Counted from the first letter of the stretch, positions 1 through 8,939 are shown. The stretch is DNA of 64,000 nt from Phytopseudomonas argentinensis (GCF_900113905.1 NZ_FORC01000001.1:928060-992059); one strand, 5' to 3'. Numbers and translations are program-made. Notes: a model not told the origin generated them from the letters alone.

Positions 1-1
1 C

Positions 2-61
2 GCCGTGCCCGGCAACGGGCGCAATCCGCCCTTGGTGATCGAAAGCAAGCGCGCCCACTGA
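2..61 (+). CDS. Possible 3' end of an unidentified gene (partial)
   Basis: An open frame runs in from the window edge and stops at TGA 59-61, giving the tail AVPGNGRNPPLVIESKRAH. The residue mix (Gly/Pro/Asn, then a basic end) looks like coding sequence, and the next gene converges on it 43 bases later. I do not recognise the protein. Twenty codons are too few to be sure it is translated. Confidence 0.35.
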   Translation, partial: AVPGNGRNPPLVIESKRAH

Positions 62-104
62 AACGTCAGCAAGGATGCAGGGCCGCATGGCGCAGCCCCG
101 AGGC

Positions 105-587
105 TCAGGCCAAAGCCTTCTCGATGGCCTGGATCAAGGCCGGATCGTCCGGCGCGGTGCGCGGCGAGAACCGCGCAAGCACTCGGCCGTCCTGGCCGAC
201 CAGGAATTTCTCGAAGTTCCAGGTGATGTCACCAGGGAATTCGGCGCCCTCGCCAGCCAGCAAACGATACAGCGGATGACGACCGCTGCCGTTGACCTCG
301 AGCTTGCTGCTCAGCGGAAAGGTCACGCCGTAATTCAGGCTGCAGAACTGGGCAATGGCCGCCTCGTCGTCGGGCTCCTGCCCGGCGAACTGGTTGCAGG
401 GCACGCCCAGCACACTGAAGCCCTGCGCGGCATAGGTCTGCTGCAGGCGCTCGAGGCCGGCATATTGCGGCGTGAGCCCGCATTTGGACGCAACGTTGAC
501 CACCAGCACCACCTTGCCCTTGAGCGGGGCCAACGGCAGCTCCTGGCCGTCCAGTGCATGCAGTGTCAGGTGGTGAAAGGCGCTCAT
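105..587 (-). CDS. Glutathione peroxidase (cysteine type)
   Basis: Thiol peroxidase of the GPx family (160 aa), reducing H2O2 and organic hydroperoxides in the cytoplasm. The peroxidatic residue is Cys36 in SKCGLT, where animal enzymes have selenocysteine. Gln70 (NQFAGQE) and Trp123-Asn124 (WNFEKF) complete the catalytic set. Cys82 in FCSLNYG is a likely resolving cysteine, so the real reductant may be thioredoxin rather than glutathione (inference from family knowledge). I chose the start at 587 because GGAG lies at the right distance upstream. A longer frame to 662 adds 25 residues with no homology-like character. It lies downstream of slyD on the same strand, as I recall for PA0837-PA0838 in P. 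aeruginosa. Confidence 0.93.
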   Translation of the reverse strand: MSAFHHLTLHALDGQELPLAPLKGKVVLVVNVASKCGLTPQYAGLERLQQTYAAQGFSVLGVPCNQFAGQEPDDEAAIAQFCSLNYGVTFPLSSKLEVNGSGRHPLYRLLAGEGAEFPGDITWNFEKFLVGQDGRVLARFSPRTAPDDPALIQAIEKALA

Positions 588-664
588 GATGGGTGCTCCG
601 GGTAACGCGAAAAGGCATGAAGAACGTTCGTCGACGACGATTTGCCGCGGCTGGCAAGGCATAA

Positions 665-690
665 AAAAGGCGCCTGAAAAGGCGCCTTTT
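665..690 (-). terminator. Rho-independent terminator of slyD
   Basis: The 10-bp stem AAAAGGCGCC / GGCGCCTTTT (665-674 with 681-690) has a 6-base loop. Read on the minus strand it ends in a run of T, directly beyond the slyD stop at 760. The A-rich left arm means it could also work in the other direction. Confidence 0.85.
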
Positions 691-759
691 CACGACTGCA
701 GCTTAGCAGCCGTTCATGACCATCTGCCAGCAGCGACAATTGCGCTGCCGACATACGGA

Positions 760-1245
760 TCAGTGCTGGTGACCGCCTTCGCCATGGATGTGACCATGGG
801 CGACTTCTTCCTGGCTGGCGTCACGCACGTTGACGACCTTGACCGCGAAGTTCAGGCGCTGGCCGGCCAGGGGGTGGTTACCGTCGACGATCACGTCGTC
901 GCCTTCCAGCTCGCGGATGGTGACGATCTGCATGCCGCCGTCCGGGCCGGAAGCGTGGAACTGCATGCCGACTTCCAGCTCGTCGACGCCTTCGAACATC
1001 GAGCGATTCAGGGTCGCGACCAGCTCGGCGCTGTATTCGCCGTAAGCTTCTTCCGGCTCGACGGCGACCTTGACTTCGTCACCGGCCTGCTTGCCGACCA
1101 GGGCCTTCTCGAGACCGACGATGATGTTGCCAGCACCGTGCAGGTAAACCAGCGGCGCGCCGCCAGCGGAACTATCGATCACCTCACCGGCATCGTTGGT
1201 CAGGGTATAGTCGATGGAAACGGCCTTGTTGGCGGCGATCTGCAT
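760..1245 (-). CDS. slyD: FKBP-type peptidyl-prolyl isomerase SlyD
   Basis: Cytoplasmic prolyl isomerase and chaperone (161 aa) with a metallochaperone role in nickel supply in the E. coli protein. The FKBP fold is split: residues about 1-68 and 128-145 form the isomerase part (DYTLTND, GLEKALVGK), and about 70-125 the insert-in-flap chaperone domain. The C-terminus is histidine-rich (His150, 152, 154, 159, 161), a short version of the SlyD metal-binding tail. It lacks the cysteines of the long E. coli tail, so metal capacity is probably lower. The start at 1245 has AAAAGG upstream. The open frame continues 45 codons further but without a ribosome site. Confidence 0.95.
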   Translation of the reverse strand: MQIAANKAVSIDYTLTNDAGEVIDSSAGGAPLVYLHGAGNIIVGLEKALVGKQAGDEVKVAVEPEEAYGEYSAELVATLNRSMFEGVDELEVGMQFHASGPDGGMQIVTIRELEGDDVIVDGNHPLAGQRLNFAVKVVNVRDASQEEVAHGHIHGEGGHQH

Positions 1246-1557
1246 GGGGCGAACCTTTTGCTCGAGGAAAATGAACGTGAGATTGTAACCAAGGGCGGGG
1301 CCGAAAGCGACCCAAGCCCAGACGGGCGGGCCGCGTCCGGGGTTACCCTGGTCGGTTTTGAGCAAGATCATGACGGCCATTGGGTGGCTGTCTTATCGTG
1401 TGGCCATACTCAGCACCTGCGCCATCAGCCGCCCTGGCAAAATCGCCCCTGGGTACTCGATGCCGCGCAGCGCCATGCGCGTATCGGCACGAACTTCACC
1501 TGTGGCTGGTGTGTCGCAACACCGGCGCAAATGCCTACCGATGCTAAGGACTTCTGA
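1246..1557. other. Divergent intergenic region slyD / ackA-pta
   Basis: These 312 bases separate the divergent slyD and ackA starts and must hold both promoters. I see no convincing gene in them. A TTGAG-N4-ATCAT sequence at 1358-1371 resembles an Anr/FNR box (TTGAT-N4-ATCAA) with two mismatches. TAAGGA at 1547-1552 is the ackA ribosome site. Confidence 0.5.
1358..1371. promoter_or_regulatory. Possible Anr (FNR-type) box upstream of ackA
   Basis: The sequence TTGAGcaagATCAT matches the palindromic Anr consensus TTGAT-N4-ATCAA at 8 of 10 positions. The ackA-pta operon is known to be Anr-controlled in P. aeruginosa, which makes a site here plausible. It lies about 190 bases before the start codon, so the leader would be long. 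Two mismatches keep confidence low. Confidence 0.3.
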
Positions 1558-2742
1558 ATGCCCGCACGCAATATTCTGGTAATCAACTGCGGTAGTTCCT
1601 CCATCAAATTCGCCCTGGTCGATCCTGATCAGCAGTCGTTCGCCATCAGTGGTCTGGCCGAGCGCCTTGGCAGTGCCGACGCGGTCTTGCACTGGCAGCG
1701 CGATGGGGTCAAGCACAGCCTGGCCATTGCCGGCGACGACCACCGCGCAGCGCTCGCACATCTGCTGCAGCAGGTGCAGGACGCCACCGGCGGCCAGTTG
1801 CATGGCATCGGTCACCGTGTGGTGCACGGCGGTGAGCACTTCACCAGCGCACAACGGCTAGACGCTCAGGTGATCGCCGCGATTCGCGCCGTCGCGCCCC
1901 TGGCGCCGCTGCACAACCCGGCCGGCCTGCTAGGGATCGAAGCGGCCCTGGCGCTGTACCCCGAGCTGCCCCAGGTGGCGGTGTTCGACACCGCCTTTCA
2001 CCAGAGCCTGCCCGAACATGCCTATCGCTACGCGGTGCCGGAGCAGCTGTATCGCGAGCACGGCGTGCGCCGCTATGGCTTCCACGGTACCAGCCACCGT
2101 TTCGTCAGTGCCCGCGCGGCCGAGCTCACCGGGTTGCCAGCGGATGACAGCGCCTGGCTGGTCGCCCACCTGGGCAATGGCTGTTCGACCTGTGCGGTGG
2201 TCAATGGCCAGAGCCGTGATACCAGCATGGGCCTGACGCCACTCGAAGGCCTGGTGATGGGCACCCGCAGCGGCGATGTCGACCCCAACCTGCACAGCCA
2301 CCTGTCGCGCACCCTGGGCTGGAGCCTGGAGCAGATCGACCGCATGCTCAACCACGACAGCGGTCTCCTGGGCCTGTCGGGCCTGTCCAACGACATGCGC
2401 AGCCTGGAGCAGGCCCGCGAAGACGGGCATGCCGGCGCCACCCTGGCCATCGAGGTGTTCTGCTACCGCCTGGCCAAATCCCTGGCGGCCATGAGCTGCG
2501 CCCTGCCGCGCCTTGACGGGCTGCTTTTCACCGGCGGCATCGGCGAGAACTCGCCGCTGATCCGCAGCAAGACGGTGGCCCATCTGAGCCTGCTCGGCCT
2601 CAAGCTCGACGAAGCGGCCAATGCGCGTTGCCTGCGTGGCGTCAGCGGACCGATCCACGCCCACGACCATACCCGGGTGCTGGTGGTGCCCACCAACGAA
2701 GAACGGCAGATTGCCCTCGATACCCTGGCGCTGCTCGACTGA
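1558..2742 (+). CDS. ackA: Acetate kinase
   Basis: Interconverts acetyl phosphate + ADP and acetate + ATP (394 aa, usual length). Family signatures are present: the N-terminal [10 protein letters not shown] phosphate-binding loop (about residues 8-17) and [11 protein letters not shown] (about 174-184). The C-terminal GGIGENSP stretch belongs to the ASKHA ATP-binding fold. TAAGGA sits 6 bases before the ATG. The pta gene follows after 14 bases, so the two form one operon for acetate overflow or pyruvate fermentation, with acetyl phosphate as a possible signalling metabolite. Confidence 0.97.
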   Translation: MPARNILVINCGSSSIKFALVDPDQQSFAISGLAERLGSADAVLHWQRDGVKHSLAIAGDDHRAALAHLLQQVQDATGGQLHGIGHRVVHGGEHFTSAQRLDAQVIAAIRAVAPLAPLHNPAGLLGIEAALALYPELPQVAVFDTAFHQSLPEHAYRYAVPEQLYREHGVRRYGFHGTSHRFVSARAAELTGLPADDSAWLVAHLGNGCSTCAVVNGQSRDTSMGLTPLEGLVMGTRSGDVDPNLHSHLSRTLGWSLEQIDRMLNHDSGLLGLSGLSNDMRSLEQAREDGHAGATLAIEVFCYRLAKSLAAMSCALPRLDGLLFTGGIGENSPLIRSKTVAHLSLLGLKLDEAANARCLRGVSGPIHAHDHTRVLVVPTNEERQIALDTLALLD

Positions 2743-2756
2743 TTACGGAGAACCCC

Positions 2757-4850
2757 ATGCACACCTTTTTCATCTCGCCGACCGGCTTCGGCGTCGGTCT
2801 CACCTCCATCAGTCTGGGCCTGGTCGGGGCGCTGGAACGCGCCGGCCTCAAGGTCGGCTTCTTCAAGCCAATCGCTCAGCCGCACCAGGGCGATGCCGGC
2901 CCTGAGCGCTCCAGCGAACTGGTAGCGCGCACCCACGGCCTGCACTCGCCCAAGCCCCTGGCCCTCGCCCATGTCGAACGGCGGCTTGGCGATGGCGACC
3001 TGGACGAGCTGCTCGAGGAAATCATCAGCCTCTACCAGGAAGCCGCCAAGGACAAGGACGTGGTGATCGTCGAGGGCATGGTGCCGACGCGCCAGGCCAG
3101 CTATGCCGCACGGGTCAACTTCCACCTGGCCAAGAGCCTGGATGCCGACGTGATCCTGGTCTCGGCGCCGGAGCAGGAAAGCCTCGGCGAACTGTGTGAC
3201 CGCGTGGAAATCCAGGCCCAGCAGTTCGGTGGCCCGAAGGATCCCAAGGTGCTCGGCGTGATCCTCAACAAGATCCGTAGCGATGATGGCCTGGAGGCCT
3301 TCACCGCTCGTCTGCGCGAACAGTCTTCCTTGCTGCGCCACCCGGAATTTCGCCTGCTCGGCTGCATCCCCTGGCTCGACGAGCTGAACGCGCCGCGTAC
3401 CCGTGACATCGCCGAGCTGCTCGGCGCACGCATCCTCAATGCCGGCGACTACGAACAACGGCGCATGCTCAAGATCGTGCTGTGCGCCCGCGCCGTGGCC
3501 AACACCGTGCAGTTGCTCAAGCCGGGAACCCTGGTGGTGACGCCGGGCGACCGCGACGACATCATCCTCGCCGCCAGCCTGGCCGCAATGAACGGCATGC
3601 CGCTGGCCGGCCTGCTGCTGTGCAGCGACTTCGCCCCCGACCCACGGATCATGGAACTGTGCCGCGGGGCCCTGCAGAGCGGCCTGCCGGTGATGACCGT
3701 GAGTACCGGCTCCTACGACACGGCCACCAACCTCAATCGCCTGAACAAGGAAATCCCGGTCGACGACAAGGAGCGCGCCGAGAAGGTCGCCGACTTCGTC
3801 GCCAGCCATATCGATCACGACTGGCTGGCCGCCCGTTGCGGCAGCCCGCGGGAGCTGCGCCTGTCGCCGCCGGCGTTCCGTTACCAGCTGGTGCAGCAGG
3901 CCAAGGCCGCCAACAAACGCATCGTCCTGCCTGAAGGCGCCGAGCCGCGCACCGTACAGGCCGCCGCCATCTGTCAGGCCCGCGGCATCGCCCGTTGCGT
4001 GCTACTGGCCAAGCCCGAGGAGGTGCACAGCGTGGCCCAGGCCCAGGGCATCGAGCTGCCGCCAGGGCTGGAGATCCTCGACCCGGATCTGATCCGCGAG
4101 CGCTACGTCGAGCCGATGGTCGAGCTGCGCAAGGGCAAGGGCCTCAACGCGCCAATGGCCAGCGCCCAGCTCGAAGACACCGTGGTGCTGGGCACCATGA
4201 TGCTGGCCCTGGACGAAGTCGACGGCCTGGTGTCCGGCGCGGTGCACACCACCGCCAATACCATCCGCCCGGCGCTGCAGTTGATCAAGACCGCCCCCGG
4301 CTACAACCTGGTGTCCTCGGTGTTCTTCATGCTGCTGCCGGATCAGGTGCTGGTCTACGGCGACTGCGCGGTCAACCCGGACCCCAATGCCGAGCAACTG
4401 GCGGAAATCGCCCTGCAGAGCGCCAGCTCCGCCCAGGCCTTCGGCATTCCGCCGCGGGTAGCGATGCTCAGTTACTCCACCGGTGATTCGGGCAGTGGCG
4501 AGGAAGTGGAAAAGGTGCGCGAGGCCACGCGCCTGGCACGCCAGGCCGACCCGCAACTGCTGGTCGACGGCCCGCTGCAGTACGACGCCGCGGCCATCGA
4601 AAGCGTCGGCCGACAAAAGGCCCCCAACAGCCCGGTGGCCGGTCGCGCCACGGTGTTCATTTTCCCGGACCTGAACACCGGCAATACTACCTACAAGGCG
4701 GTGCAGCGCAGCGCCGACTGCATCAGCGTCGGGCCCATGCTGCAGGGCCTGCGCAAGCCGGTGAACGACCTGTCGCGCGGCGCGCTGGTGGACGATATCG
4801 TCTTCACCATTGCCCTGACCGCTATCCAGGCCGCCAACATGCGCCGGTGA
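2757..4850 (+). CDS. pta: Phosphate acetyltransferase (long form)
   Basis: Converts acetyl-CoA + phosphate to acetyl phosphate + CoA. At 697 aa it is the long proteobacterial type: an N-terminal BioD-like P-loop-fold domain (about 1-210), a DRTGG regulatory domain (about 215-330) and the C-terminal PTA_PTB catalytic domain (about 370-697) with VSGAVHTTANT and SYSTGDSGSG motifs. The start at 2757 follows TACGGAG. The frame is open 43 codons further upstream, but that lies inside ackA. A perfect 15-bp hairpin follows the stop. Confidence 0.96.
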   Translation: MHTFFISPTGFGVGLTSISLGLVGALERAGLKVGFFKPIAQPHQGDAGPERSSELVARTHGLHSPKPLALAHVERRLGDGDLDELLEEIISLYQEAAKDKDVVIVEGMVPTRQASYAARVNFHLAKSLDADVILVSAPEQESLGELCDRVEIQAQQFGGPKDPKVLGVILNKIRSDDGLEAFTARLREQSSLLRHPEFRLLGCIPWLDELNAPRTRDIAELLGARILNAGDYEQRRMLKIVLCARAVANTVQLLKPGTLVVTPGDRDDIILAASLAAMNGMPLAGLLLCSDFAPDPRIMELCRGALQSGLPVMTVSTGSYDTATNLNRLNKEIPVDDKERAEKVADFVASHIDHDWLAARCGSPRELRLSPPAFRYQLVQQAKAANKRIVLPEGAEPRTVQAAAICQARGIARCVLLAKPEEVHSVAQAQGIELPPGLEILDPDLIRERYVEPMVELRKGKGLNAPMASAQLEDTVVLGTMMLALDEVDGLVSGAVHTTANTIRPALQLIKTAPGYNLVSSVFFMLLPDQVLVYGDCAVNPDPNAEQLAEIALQSASSAQAFGIPPRVAMLSYSTGDSGSGEEVEKVREATRLARQADPQLLVDGPLQYDAAAIESVGRQKAPNSPVAGRATVFIFPDLNTGNTTYKAVQRSADCISVGPMLQGLRKPVNDLSRGALVDDIVFTIALTAIQAANMRR

Positions 4851-4857
4851 ACAAGGG

Positions 4858-4895
4858 CGAGGCGAATGCGGGTGACACACCCCGCATTCGCCTCG
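4858..4895 (+). terminator. 15-bp perfect hairpin after pta
   Basis: The arms 4858-4872 and 4881-4895 are exact reverse complements (CGAGGCGAATGCGGG and its complement) with an 8-base loop. It starts 8 bases after the pta stop, as expected of a terminator stem. The following bases (ACTTGCAG) are not T-rich, so it may stabilise the ackA-pta mRNA or weaken read-through rather than terminate fully. Confidence 0.6.
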
Positions 4896-4985
4896 ACTTG
4901 CAGTTCCATCACCAATCGTTAACCTGTGCGCCAATTGCTGCCAGCGCTATCGCCGGCAGCCAACCTGCCTGAGGTTCGCACGTTC

Positions 4986-5885
4986 ATGCTGCACTTTCTG
5001 CCTGCCCCGGTGCTCGGCCTGCTGGGGAGCGTCTCGCTGGCGCTCAATACCCTGTTCTGGTGCGTGCCGCTATTCACCATCACGCTGCTGCGTATCCTGC
5101 TGCCACTGCCGGTTGTGCAACGAGCCAGTGATCGCCTGATGATCTTCATCCAGGAAGGCTGGATCAGTTGCAACAAAGCCTGGATGCAGGTGCTGGGCAA
5201 AACCCGCTGGCATATCCAGGGTGAGCAGAACTTCGACTACGAACACTCCTACCTGATAACCAGCAACCACCAGAGCTGGGTGGATATTCTGGTGCTGCAG
5301 TACCTGCTCAACCGACGCGTCCGGCCGCTGAAGTTCTTCCTCAAGCAGGAACTGATCTGGGTACCGGTGATCGGCCTGTGCTGGTGGGCACTGGGCTTTC
5401 CCTTCATGAAGCGCTATTCGAAGCAATACCTGGCCAAGCACCCGGAGAAGAAAGGCAAGGATCTGCAGACCACCCGCCGCACCTGCGCCAAGTTTCGCCA
5501 CAACCCGGTGGGCATCTTCAACTTCGTCGAAGGCACTCGCTTCACCCCGGCCAAGCATCAGGAACAGCAATCGCCCTACCGCTACCTGCTCAAGCCAAAG
5601 GCAGGGGGCCTGGCCTTCGTGCTCGATGCCATGGGCGAACAGCTGCACGGCATGATCAACGTCACCCTGCATTACCCGCAGGGCAGCCCCGGTTTCTGGA
5701 CCTTGCTCAGCGGTCAGCTGCACGACGTGGTGGTGGTGGTCGAGCAGCTACCGATCCCGGCTCGCTTCATCGGCCGCGCCTACGACCAGGACGAAGCCTA
5801 TCGCCAGGATTTCCAGCAGTGGGTCAACGCCCTGTGGGGAGCCAAGGACGACCTGCTGATGCGCCTGCACCAGCAGCATCCCTAG
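4986..5885 (+). CDS. PlsC-like lysophospholipid acyltransferase
   Basis: Membrane-associated acyltransferase (299 aa) of the 1-acylglycerol-3-phosphate acyltransferase family (YihG/PlsC type). The catalytic HX4D motif is NHQSWVD and the glycerophosphate motif FVEGTRFTP. An N-terminal hydrophobic stretch (about residues 1-35) anchors it. The start at 4986 (MLHFLPAPV) resembles PA0834 as I recall it. An upstream ATG-type start at 4926 would add 20 residues. It lies downstream of pta behind the hairpin and converges with the diguanylate cyclase gene (2-base gap). Confidence 0.88.
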   Translation: MLHFLPAPVLGLLGSVSLALNTLFWCVPLFTITLLRILLPLPVVQRASDRLMIFIQEGWISCNKAWMQVLGKTRWHIQGEQNFDYEHSYLITSNHQSWVDILVLQYLLNRRVRPLKFFLKQELIWVPVIGLCWWALGFPFMKRYSKQYLAKHPEKKGKDLQTTRRTCAKFRHNPVGIFNFVEGTRFTPAKHQEQQSPYRYLLKPKAGGLAFVLDAMGEQLHGMINVTLHYPQGSPGFWTLLSGQLHDVVVVVEQLPIPARFIGRAYDQDEAYRQDFQQWVNALWGAKDDLLMRLHQQHP

Positions 5886-5887
5886 GC

Positions 5888-7225
5888 TCAACTCTCTGCT
5901 TGGTGGAAGCGATACTGCCGCCGCCCACCGCGTTTGGCCGCATACATCGCCATATCGGCCGCCCGCAGCAGATCTTCGACCGTGTCACCATCGGTGGGTA
6001 AGCAGGCGATGCCAATGCTGACGCCCAGCCCCGACAGGTCGCCCTCACCCGCCTGGTCGGATACCTGCTGGACCAGTTTCTGCGCCACCGCGGCCGCCTC
6101 GGCCGAGCTACCCAGGCTGTCGAGGATCACCGTGAATTCGTCGCCGCCGATCCGTGCCAGGCGATCATAGGGGCGCAGGCAACCCTTGAGCTGAACGCTG
6201 ACCTGGCGCAGCACCTGATCACCGCGCTCGTGGCCCAGGGTGTCGTTGATGCGCTTGAAGCCATCCAGATCCAGGTACAGCAAGGCCGCCTTCTGGCCAG
6301 TGCGCTGGTGACGGGAGATCGCGGCCTGCAGCTCCTGCAGAAAACCACGGCGGTTGAGCAATCCAGTCAACGCATCGGTGATGGCCAGCGACTCGAGCTG
6401 ATGGTGCAGGTCACGCACCACCGACATGTCCAGCGCCAACAGCACCATGCCGTGCTCGCTATCCGGTAGCGGCGAACAGGAAAGCGCCACCGGCACGGGG
6501 CGGGCATCCCGGGTACGCAGGTTGGCGTCATGCAGACGAAGGTCCTCGCGACGCTGCCAGTGCAGGTAGAAGCTGGAGGTCTGCCACTCCTCAGCGTCAC
6601 CGCCCTCGACCCAGTCCAGCAGCGCACTGCCGATCAGCTCGCCCGCCTGGCAACCGAGCATGCGGGTGATCGCCGGGTTGGCGAAGCGAATACGCCCTTC
6701 GTCGCCGACCACCAGAATGCCTTCGGCAGTGTTGTCGAGAATCGAGGCATTGAATGCCCGCTCGCGCTCCAGTTGCCGGGTCAGGCGCAATAGATCACGG
6801 CGATGGCGCTCGTGTTCGAGCAGCGCGCGTACCTTGTGCAACAGCATCGCCGGCTGCACCGGCTTGGCGATGAAGTCCATCGCGCCGGCACCATAGCCCT
6901 TACTGAGGATCTCATCGGTCTGCGCCATACCGGAGATGAAGATGATCGGTGTCAGTCGGGTATGCGGGCCATTGCGCATGCGCCGCGCCACCTCGAAGCC
7001 GTCCATTCGGGGCATCTGTACATCGAGCAGCACCAGGGCCACTTCACCCTGGGCGAGGTATTCGAGGGCCTTGGGACCCGAGTCCACGCAGTGGACCGGC
7101 TGCTCGATGGCTTCGAGCAGTTCCTGCATGTCATCCAGATTGTCCTGTCGATCATCGACGACGAGTATTTCCAGCGGCTCATCCTGATCCGGCACCACCT
7201 CTACCTCCCTGCCCGCATCGACCAT
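5888..7225 (-). CDS. Response regulator diguanylate cyclase (REC-PAS-GGDEF)
   Basis: Makes cyclic di-GMP from two GTP under control of a receiver domain (445 aa). REC spans about 18-140, with acidic Asp24-Asp25, phosphoacceptor Asp68 (VLLDVQMP) and Lys121 (AKP). PAS is about 155-280 (ANPAITRMLG). GGDEF is about 285-440, with the active site RIGGDEF (360-364) intact and the inhibitory RxxD site at Arg351-Asp354 in the correct five-residue spacing. Activation by phosphorylation and feedback inhibition by product are therefore both possible. No histidine kinase is adjacent, so the partner is encoded elsewhere. The start at 7225 has only a weak ribosome site. It is not part of the PA0833-0834 order I recall, so it looks like a local insertion. 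Confidence 0.9.
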   Translation of the reverse strand: MVDAGREVEVVPDQDEPLEILVVDDRQDNLDDMQELLEAIEQPVHCVDSGPKALEYLAQGEVALVLLDVQMPRMDGFEVARRMRNGPHTRLTPIIFISGMAQTDEILSKGYGAGAMDFIAKPVQPAMLLHKVRALLEHERHRRDLLRLTRQLERERAFNASILDNTAEGILVVGDEGRIRFANPAITRMLGCQAGELIGSALLDWVEGGDAEEWQTSSFYLHWQRREDLRLHDANLRTRDARPVPVALSCSPLPDSEHGMVLLALDMSVVRDLHHQLESLAITDALTGLLNRRGFLQELQAAISRHQRTGQKAALLYLDLDGFKRINDTLGHERGDQVLRQVSVQLKGCLRPYDRLARIGGDEFTVILDSLGSSAEAAAVAQKLVQQVSDQAGEGDLSGLGVSIGIACLPTDGDTVEDLLRAADMAMYAAKRGGRRQYRFHQAES

Positions 7226-7287
7226 TGATCATCACAGTCTAGTCATCACGCGCGTGGCAGCCACCGGCACAGGAATATGGCGGACAT

Positions 7288-7313
7288 AAAAAACCCCGCC
7301 GTGGCGGGGTTTT
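7288..7313 (-). terminator. Terminator of the OmpA-like lipoprotein gene
   Basis: The stem AACCCCGCC/GGCGGGGTT around a short loop is followed on the minus strand by a T run, 17 bases after the stop at 7331. The A/T flanks on both sides make it potentially bidirectional. Confidence 0.85.
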
Positions 7314-7330
7314 CTGATGCGCGGTTTGGC

Positions 7331-7987
7331 TTACAGCGGGCGCAGGTTGATTTCCACGCGACGGTTCTGTGCACGCCCTGCTTCGTTGGCATTGCTGGCG
7401 ATCGGCTGGTTGGGGCCAGCGCCATAGGCCGAGATGCGCGACGCGGCCACGCCGTTGGCAGCCAGGTACGAGGCCACGCTCTGCGCACGGCGGGTGGACA
7501 GGCTCTGGTTCAGCTCGGCCGAACCGGTGCTATCGGTATGGCCGACGATGTTCACACCGTTCTTGTTGAACTCCTTGAAGGTCAGTACCAGGGAATTCAG
7601 CGTCGGGTAGAAGTTGCCGGCGATGTCTGCCGAGTTGCTGGCGAAGGTGATATTGCCCGGCATGATCAGGGTCAGGTCATTGCCATTGCGTTGCACCTGT
7701 ACGCCGGTGCCCTGCAGTTGCTGACGCAGCTTGGCTTCCTGGGTATCGACGTAGTAACCGTAACCACCGCCCGCTGCACCGCCGACGGCGGCACCGATCA
7801 GCGCGCCCTTCTTGCGATCCTTCTTGCTCGAGGTGGCAGCGCCCACCGCGGCTCCCGCCAGGGCGCCAACGCCGCCATAGATACCGGCCTTGCCTGCCTG
7901 GCTTTCACCGGTATAGGGGTTGACGGTACAGCCGGACAGGACAGCGAAAACGGCCGTTGCGGCAATCAGCGAGCGGAGTTTGATCAT
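7331..7987 (-). CDS. OmpA-family lipoprotein (YiaD/PA0833-like)
   Basis: Envelope lipoprotein (218 aa) that should tether the outer membrane to peptidoglycan. The signal peptide ends in the lipobox LSGC (Cys20). Residues about 35-75 are a glycine-zipper segment (GVGALAGAAVGAA and GALIGAAVGGAAGGG), likely membrane-inserting or oligomerising. Residues about 110-218 are an OmpA C-terminal domain with the peptidoglycan-binding signature GHTDSTG, LSTRRAQSV and GRAQNRRVEI. A strong terminator follows. Upstream (7988-8113) are 126 bases with no visible gene. Confidence 0.92.
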   Translation of the reverse strand: MIKLRSLIAATAVFAVLSGCTVNPYTGESQAGKAGIYGGVGALAGAAVGAATSSKKDRKKGALIGAAVGGAAGGGYGYYVDTQEAKLRQQLQGTGVQVQRNGNDLTLIMPGNITFASNSADIAGNFYPTLNSLVLTFKEFNKNGVNIVGHTDSTGSAELNQSLSTRRAQSVASYLAANGVAASRISAYGAGPNQPIASNANEAGRAQNRRVEINLRPL

Positions 7988-8113
7988 GGGTAATCCTTAG
8001 TCGTTTTACGAGAGAGGCAGGCTTTTATCCGCGGCTTCGAGCCAGCGAACGCAGTCAAGTTCCCGACCAAGGCTAACAATCACCACGCAAAAAATCTGTA
8101 AACGCTTGTTTTT

Positions 8114-8758
8114 TCAAGCACGCACGAAGGGGTTTTCGCGCATCTCGTCACCTAGTCGGGTGTCCGGCCCATGGCCGGTCACCACGGTGGCGTCTTCATC
8201 CAGCCGGTACAGACGCTGCCGGATGGAGCGCTCGATGGTGGCGTAATCGCCGCCCCACAGGTCGGTACGACCGATGCCGCGGCGAAACAGGGTGTCGCCG
8301 GCGATCAGCAGCTTGGCCTCGGGAAACCAGAAGCTCATGGAGCCAGGGGTATGCCCCGGCGTGTGAAGGGCCACACCGCAGCCGCAGGCCAGTGCCTGGT
8401 CATCGGCCAGCCACTGATCGGGGGCGGGCACCGGCGTATAGGGCACGCCGAACATCTGGCACTGCATCTCCAGGTTGTCCCAGAGGAACTGATCATCCTT
8501 GTGCAGGTGCAGGGTCGCGCCGGTCTTTTCCTTCATCTGCCCGGACGCCAGGAAATGATCCAGGTGCGCGTGAGTGTGGATGATGCTCACCACCTTGAGG
8601 CCGTGGGCCTCCAGGCGTGCCATGATCAGGTCTGGGTTGCCACCCGGATCGACCACGATGGCCTTGCCGCTGACCGGATCGCCAATGATGGTGCAGTTGC
8701 ACTGCAGCGGGCCGACGGGAAAGGTTTCGCGGATCAAGGTGGGAGAAGTGGATTGCAT
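8114..8758 (-). CDS. MBL-fold metallo-hydrolase (glyoxalase II family, YcbL-like)
   Basis: Zn-dependent hydrolase (214 aa), cytoplasmic. The metal-binding motif THAHLDH (His63, His65, Asp67, His68) is intact, and further ligands lie in HTPGHTPG, AGDTLF and VVTGHG near the C-terminus. The length fits the short YcbL-type glyoxalase II family, which lacks the full glutathione-binding domain. Thioesterase activity is therefore likely but the substrate is uncertain. It is transcribed toward the OmpA-like lipoprotein gene with 126 bases between them. Confidence 0.88.
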   Translation of the reverse strand: MQSTSPTLIRETFPVGPLQCNCTIIGDPVSGKAIVVDPGGNPDLIMARLEAHGLKVVSIIHTHAHLDHFLASGQMKEKTGATLHLHKDDQFLWDNLEMQCQMFGVPYTPVPAPDQWLADDQALACGCGVALHTPGHTPGSMSFWFPEAKLLIAGDTLFRRGIGRTDLWGGDYATIERSIRQRLYRLDEDATVVTGHGPDTRLGDEMRENPFVRA

Positions 8759-8896
8759 GCGGGTTTCCTGTAACGCGGATGGCAGGCGGATGGCCGATTG
8801 TAACCGCCGTAAGGTGCCGCGCGGTGGAGCGGCAAATCGTGCATCACCTGTAGAGGCTTCACGGGTCTCATCTCGAAAATCATTCGAGCAGACAGC

Positions 8897-8924
8897 AGAA
8901 AGCCGGCCCTGAGGCCGGCTTTCT
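8897..8924. terminator. Terminator after DUF1329 gene
   Basis: The stem AGAAAGCCGGCC/GGCCGGCTTTCT has 12 bp and a 4-base loop, and lies 15 bases past the DUF1329 stop (8940). T residues follow on both strands, so it may end transcription from either side. It isolates the DUF1302-DUF1329 operon from the MBL gene. Confidence 0.85.
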
Positions 8925-8939
8925 GGTTTTACGCGACGA

